The notes below the pieces were generated by a model. That model worked only from the letters and a program-made list of their open reading frames with translations, made no database searches and had not been told where the DNA came from. From Apricaphanius iberus (Eukaryota; Chordata; Actinopteri; Cyprinodontiformes; Aphaniidae), in the NCBI GenBank assembly GCA_028564705.1, contig JAPXFQ010001945.1, forward strand, positions 186,001 through 250,000: DNA of 64,000 bases. Direction: 5' to 3'. Numbering within the stretch: the first letter of the stretch is position 1; each line of letters opens with the position of its first letter. The translations under genes were made by a program, and so were the position numbers. Below are positions 59,368 to 64,000 of the stretch, piece after piece.

Positions 59368-59816
59368 ATGCTGAGGACCCTCTGCACTATCATCACTGCT
59401 ATAACATGTAAGAATAATTACTTATTGGAGATTGGGACTAATCAGCCTCTGTGTTTCTCTTGACTTCATGTCATCTTGTTGTTTCCAGGTGTGAGTGGTG
59501 TGACAGTGGTGACACAGAAGCCTCCTGTTTTAGCGGTTAGGAAAGGACAGACAACCACCATGGACTGTAACCTGGGGACTGTTACTGACCGTAGTGCTCG
59601 TTGGTACAGACAGATTCCAGGAGGAGTTCCTCTATATGCTGAGGTTTTATCATAGCTGGAGTTCACCTGAATATGACACTGGGTTCCCCACTTCAAGACA
59701 CACGTCCACTCATCAGTCCACATCAGATTATTGTTTGATTATCAGCAATGTGGAAGTGGGAGATTCTGCTGTTTATTACTGTCACACATGGGACAGCTCT
59801 GCTAAAGAGCATGTAT
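59368..59816 (+). pseudogene. Immunoglobulin-type V segment (light-chain-like), frameshifted
   Basis: The leader exon 59368-59407 (MLRTLCTIITAIT, donor GTAAGA) is followed by an 81-bp intron and a V exon from 59489 (acceptor TTTCCAG). The V exon reads GVTVVTQKPPVLAVRKGQ, MDCNLG (first Cys), RWYRQIPGG (Trp41-type core), then a two-base loss near 59636-59645 shifts the frame. The other frame gives FYHSWSSPEYDTGF, YCLIISNVEVGDSAVYYC (second Cys) and HTWDSSAKEHVSQ up to the recombination signal. The framework resembles fish Ig light-chain V genes. A T-cell receptor V is less likely because its signal would have a 23-bp spacer. Confidence 0.88.
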
Positions 59817-59844
59817 CACAGTGATTCACACTGTGACAAAAACC
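59817..59844 (+). promoter_or_regulatory. Recombination signal sequence with 12-bp spacer
   Basis: Consensus heptamer CACAGTG (59817-59823), spacer ATTCACACTGTG (12 bp) and nonamer ACAAAAACC (59836-59844) immediately follow the V coding end. RAG1/RAG2 would cut at 59816/59817 and pair it with a 23-spacer J. The spacer contains a second, inverted CACTGTG. Confidence 0.93.
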
Positions 59845-59904
59845 TCAAAACAAACATTTCTGCTTCTCAACAGATTGGGAACTGTTGGATTGAAGAAAAA
59901 CAAA

Positions 59905-60060
59905 ACCATACATAGATAATTTCGACAGCACCTGATGTCATCTCAAGGCACTTTACAAGAAAAGTAATTTCAATACAAAACATTCCAGTCAGTCAAAAAA
60001 GTTTTGTATTCAAGGAGTACCAGCAGATTGCATCAAGTCATTGACGTGGGGTTTAGCTGA
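59905..60060 (-). repeat. L2 LINE 3' UTR fragment
   Basis: TGTCATCTCAAGGCACTTTA, CAATACAAAACATTCCAGTC and CCAGCAGATTGCATCAAGTC match the 16260-16375 part of the L2 element (same orientation). The terminal repeat is missing. Confidence 0.75.
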
Positions 60061-60064
60061 TACT

Positions 60065-60310
60065 TGCACTTGCCGATGCTTCTACCAAAAACAAAAAAAA
60101 GCAATGAATTGGAAGAGAGGTTTTATTTTCTTCTCTGCTTGTTTCTTCTCTGCAACATATGATGGTAAATTAGATAAAAAATAAAATGTGACTAAAAATG
60201 ATCACAAAACTAAAATTTCAAGTTAAAAATTAACATTTTCTGTGAAGTTATTGCAGCGTTTTAAGTATTGTTTCATAATATTGGTTAACTTTAACTGATA
60301 GGAATAAGAG
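60065..60310. repeat. hAT element internal fragment
   Basis: Blocks 'aaattagataaaaaataaaa', 'gatcacaaaac' and 'gttattgcagcgttttaagt' parallel the body of the hAT copy at 61678-62008. The ends are lost. Confidence 0.5.
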
Positions 60311-60314
60311 ATAG

Positions 60315-61672
60315 TGTTAAAAAAAAAACAATATTTACCTAATTTGCATCATTTAGAGGTTACAATGGTACTTAAAATGTCCAGAATGTATTCACTACAA
60401 AACTATAATTTATAATATTAGTAATAACTAATGAACACTGATTGTGAATCCAAATTTACTCCTCATGATTTTTATTCTTTTTAGATAAATGTATTCACTT
60501 GTTCAGATAGTTGTCCCACAGACAGGACGGACATGTGTGCTTGTTATCAGTTGACTACCTTTTATGAAGCAAATAATTTACAATTTAAGGCAATGCATTT
60601 TAATCACATCCATAAACAAGCACTTGGATTCTAAAACAATCAATTTTCTAATTAAAAGACACAGTCAATGTGACATTAAGTTATTTATTATACCTTCTGT
60701 ACCATTGGAAAAATAAGTACTTTTACAAAATTGTAATGATGTCAAATATCAGATCTAATATATTAGAAAATGAAAAGATGTAAATTAATGTAAAATCTTG
60801 TCATCCATTGAAACAATTGGTTAAATTAAATTCCAGACCCAGTCCCACTTTGTGATCATTCACAAACTTAAGAATAACAGAAAGAAAGTTTATGTTTAAA
60901 AGACATGTTAGAAAAAATGTATTTATTTATTTATTTATTTATTTTTTGTTATTAGGAGTTCATGGAGATGAATGTGGCAATACATTAAATATAACATAAT
61001 CTGAGTTTGAATTAAGGAGTCAGGCTAATAATTATTTATACATTTCTTATTTTATCCTAATCGAAGCAACAAGAATTAATCAGCAAAAGGCATTACCCTT
61101 ACTAGTAGAGAGCAAAACTACTATTAATATAGTTTTAAAGGATTATTCTGAATCCCAATGTCAGGTTGGTTGTGCCATTTGGTTGCAGCGCATCATGAAT
61201 GTCTGCTCTGGTTGTTAAGGTCTTGTTTCACTCCAGAGTTAAGACACTTAACTCAAGTTCGCCTGCTAATCTGTGAATCAATGTATTAATGTGTGCGTGT
61301 TTGTGAGCTGTGAATAGGTGAATATGAGTGGTGTAAAATGATTTGAGTGGTGAGTAGGACTAGAATAGCTTTATATAAGTTTAGTCCATTTAGTGGTAAT
61401 TATTAATTTTTATTTACATACACAATTTTTATTTTGGGTTAGTGATATTTGGTAATGGAAAGTTTAATTTCTACAGATTTTTTTATTTATTTCCATAATT
61501 ATAATAATTTCTATTATAAAGAACCATTATCTAAAAGAAAGAATAATTTGCAGGAGGGTTTTTGTCATAGTGTGAATTATTGTCATCATCTTGTCCTGTA
61601 GAAACTGAACAGCAGTTGTGTGGCCCAAAAATTCAGCTGGATCAACATGTGTCAAGACACAAAGAAACACAC
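60315..61672. other. Between V segments, nothing recognised
   Basis: An (ATTT)n tract at 60920-60945. No J, C or further V segment seen. Confidence 0.45.
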
Positions 61673-61677
61673 ATTAA

Positions 61678-62008
61678 TAGGGATGCAATGATACCACTTT
61701 TTAAAAAACCGAACAACACTTGGATCACAGTACTTGCCGTTACACTGTACCAATGTCAATACTTCTACCTCACAAAAAATCACAATGAATTACAACAAAT
61801 GATGTTGAATTAGATTAAACAATATATATTAATAAAAATGACCACAAAAAAAATGTCTAGAGAAAAATAAACGTTTTCAGTTACATTATTGCAGAGTTTC
61901 CACGTTTTAAGTATCACTTCATAGTATTGGCTAACTAACCTATATTGATACGAGTAAATTAGAATGGAATCGGCCCTGATACCCGATACCAGTATTGGTG
62001 CATTCCTA
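61678..62008. mobile_element. Nonautonomous hAT element, TAGGGATGCA ends
   Basis: The left end TAGGGATGCAATGATACC and right end GGTGCATTCCTA with GATACCCGATACCAG are the same family as 9514-10058. The flanks cacattaa and cacagaaa fit a decayed 8-bp duplication (six of eight match). 331 bp, no transposase. Confidence 0.75.
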
Positions 62009-62014
62009 CACAGA

Positions 62015-62930
62015 AAGGAATATTTTATGTTTAAGAACAGAATATAAAATAGAGCAGAGGAACATCTAACATATTAGAGCTGTGATTAAGTTAAAGAGGG
62101 TCCAGAGGATGTTGTCAGTTTGTGGTGTGTGATTTTTTGTAAAATCCAGTTTGGAGAAAAACCTTATCAGAGGAGACAAAGGGAAGGACTGAAACTTACT
62201 TTAGTGGACGGCAAAGAGCAAATAGAGGAGAATACTTTTTCACAGACCCTATCCAGTCACTAATTAATTACTTTTAGGCTCCATTTATTGTGTTACGTAA
62301 GTTCCTTGTTTTTAAATATATGGATTTTAATGTTCCCTTGGACCAAATCTTTGCTTTATATTTAGGCTTGATTTTAATTTTGATTTGTTCCAGTTTCCAA
62401 AACTTCTCGCAAAAAATGTTGTGTAAATTCTTGAGTTGACAAAAAAAGTTTCCAATAAAACTGTGATAGAGAATTATATACTTGGCTTGATTTGATATCT
62501 AAAAATTCCTTAAAGGGAACATTAAAACTTATTTGTAACAATTTATTTATTGCAACAATCAAATATTTAAGGATTTACATATTGTAATTTAAACATCTTT
62601 TTTTGTTTGTCATTGTTCTCACTGAGATATGTGTCATTGTACTGTTTCTGTAGTGAATGAACTTTCCTTAAAAATCACATCTCTTAAAAGTATATCTTAT
62701 ATTTCTCTATATATTTTGTGAGTGTTGTAACAGTTTCCACCAAACTTTTAGATGTTAACATTTACACTTAATAATGTAAGCATAATATAAACTTGCTTGT
62801 TTTATTTATAAAAAAAAATAGAAAGTGAGTTACCAAAATATTAGTTGTCACCTAGATGTTAAAATGTGTTTTTCTTAAAAAAAAAAGAAAGTCTTTAAAA
62901 CCATGAAGTTCAGAGCCCCTCCTCATGTCA
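62015..62930. other. Between V segments, nothing recognised
   Basis: AT-rich; no supported feature. Confidence 0.45.
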
Positions 62931-63072
62931 GTCCAGGCTTTTTTTTTGAGTTGCAGGTTTGTTTTAAATATCTCCTCCAGCACATTCTCTCCTCATCCAC
63001 TGAACTCTTTCCTCTGTCATGAGTAAGGTCACTTTACAATTTCTGACAGCATTTTAAGAGCACACTGACAAC

Positions 63073-63390
63073 ATGCTGGGGACCATTAGCACTCTGATCA
63101 CTGCTCTAAAATGTAAGGAGGATGGTTTCATAGAGAATCGAGCCCAGGATTCATCAGATGATTCTTTCTTTCTCTTGACTTCATGTCATCGTGTTTTTTC
63201 AGTTGTGAGTGGTGTGACTGTGCTGACACAGAAGCCTCCTGTTGTGACAGTGAGGAAAAGAGAAACAGCCACCATGGACTGTAACCTGGGGACTGTTACT
63301 ATTTGATCACAAACAGTGCAGAGGAGCAAGGCTCTGCACTGTTATTACTGTAAAACATGGGATGGTTCTCTCAATGAGTTCGTATCTTCT
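63073..63390 (+). pseudogene. Second immunoglobulin-type V segment, internally deleted
   Basis: The leader exon 63073-63112 (MLGTISTLITALK, donor GTAAGG) and the V exon from 63203 (acceptor TTTTTTCAG) give VSGVTVLTQKPPVVTVRK, MDCNLGTVT. The sequence then jumps straight to the FR3 end, with NSAEE and, in a shifted frame, YYCKTWDGSLNEFVS. FR2, CDR2 and most of FR3 (well over 100 bp compared with the first V) are missing. No CACAGTG heptamer follows; the position reads CGTATCTTCTC. It can neither rearrange nor encode a domain. Confidence 0.88.
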
Positions 63391-63394
63391 CTTC

Positions 63395-63940
63395 TCTTAT
63401 TAGTATGATGATTTGACAACTATTGTTTCTTTAACTTTCTTTTTCATTAAAAAAAATCATACTTGTGTAGAAAATCAGTGTTCTTGTGTTTCTTGTTCAT
63501 GTGATGTTTGTGCTGTTGGCTATTTAGGAATCATTATTTACTGTACATGTACCTTTTACAAACCAAAATATTCTAGATAGTATTTGGGGAAGTCATTTGT
63601 CCGATAAAGAGAAGAAAAGTGAAACTGAGCTGTTTTTATTAAGCCAGTAAAGCAACACTTATTTTCTCTCTCGGGTCTTTTCAAGGAAACATCTGCAGGC
63701 CTCTTCTACTATTTATTTATTTTATGTAAATCACAAACGTAAGTTTCAGAGGGATCAATTCCTCAGAAACAGTTTTAAAATCGCAAAGTCGGAACTTGCT
63801 GAACCAGAAGTTCTGAGTTAACATTGAAACAGTTGTATAATAGAAATCATAACACATAATCAAATGTGCCACAAAGATTTGTAATATTGAGACAGATGAT
63901 TTATGAAAACTATATCACAACTCCTCTTCGTAGTCACCCC
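63395..63940. other. 3' flank of second V, nothing recognised
   Basis: No recombination signal, J segment or repeat recognised. Confidence 0.45.
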
Positions 63941-63944
63941 AGAT

Positions 63945-64000
63945 TTAGCCTCGTGTTGAATAACTTCTGCAGCATCTCTTCCCCTTTTTTTCTCAACAAA
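63945..64000 (+). promoter_or_regulatory. Possible promoter of a third V segment at the edge
   Basis: GAATAACTTCTGCAGCATCT followed by CTTCCCC resembles the AATATCTCCTCCAGCACATT / CTCTCCTC block upstream of the second V. If so, a leader ATG should lie about 90-110 bp beyond the window. Confidence 0.35.

Noticed and set aside
1..64000. CRISPR arrays, bacterial operons, phage or prophage
   Set aside because: No spaced direct-repeat arrays and no dense coding. Introns, SINEs, LINEs and V(D)J signals make this vertebrate DNA.

Overview
The window is nuclear DNA of a ray-finned (teleost) fish. It is AT-rich and intron-rich with few coding exons. Its repeats are typical of teleosts: tRNA-headed SINEs with an ATGG tail, an L2-type LINE with an ATTGA-type tail, Tc1/mariner and hAT elements, a BEL/Pao retrotransposon and R2/R4-like LINE fragments. 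An immunoglobulin-type V segment with a recombination signal also fits. The species cannot be named from the sequence alone.

Left part (1 to about 28,000): three 5' exons of aatk (apoptosis-associated tyrosine kinase, lemur kinase 1) lie on the minus strand. They are exon 1 at 27898-27979, the transmembrane exon at 8273-8406 and the next exon at 1204-1345. The kinase domain lies beyond the left edge. Introns 1 and 2 (about 19.5 and 6.9 kb) hold many decayed mobile elements, several nested: a hAT MITE inside a Tc1-like relic, a tRNA-derived SINE inside a hAT element inside a Tc1-like relic, a SINE inside a Tc1 element, and a MITE inside an L1 ORF2.

Middle part (28,000-47,000): no host gene was found. 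A 7.56-kb BEL/Pao element (31039-38599, minus strand) has two 350-bp LTRs differing at about five sites and a 5-bp target duplication. Its gag-pol is broken by frameshifts and one stop. It is followed by a Ty3/Gypsy integrase relic between two tRNA-like SINE copies in opposite orientation, then a GC-rich, G-run-rich retroelement 3' end whose second copy lies at 4160-5075.

Right part (47,000-64,000): a small unrecognised two-coding-exon gene with a likely signal peptide and an apparent frameshift (47419-48409); a noncanonical class A GPCR in one coding exon on the minus strand (54366-55331); and two immunoglobulin-type V pseudogenes (59368-59844 and 63073-63390). The first V keeps a perfect 12-spacer recombination signal, and a third V promoter may begin at the right edge. 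The window therefore probably ends inside an Ig light-chain V cluster. No shared operon-like logic is expected between these eukaryotic genes.
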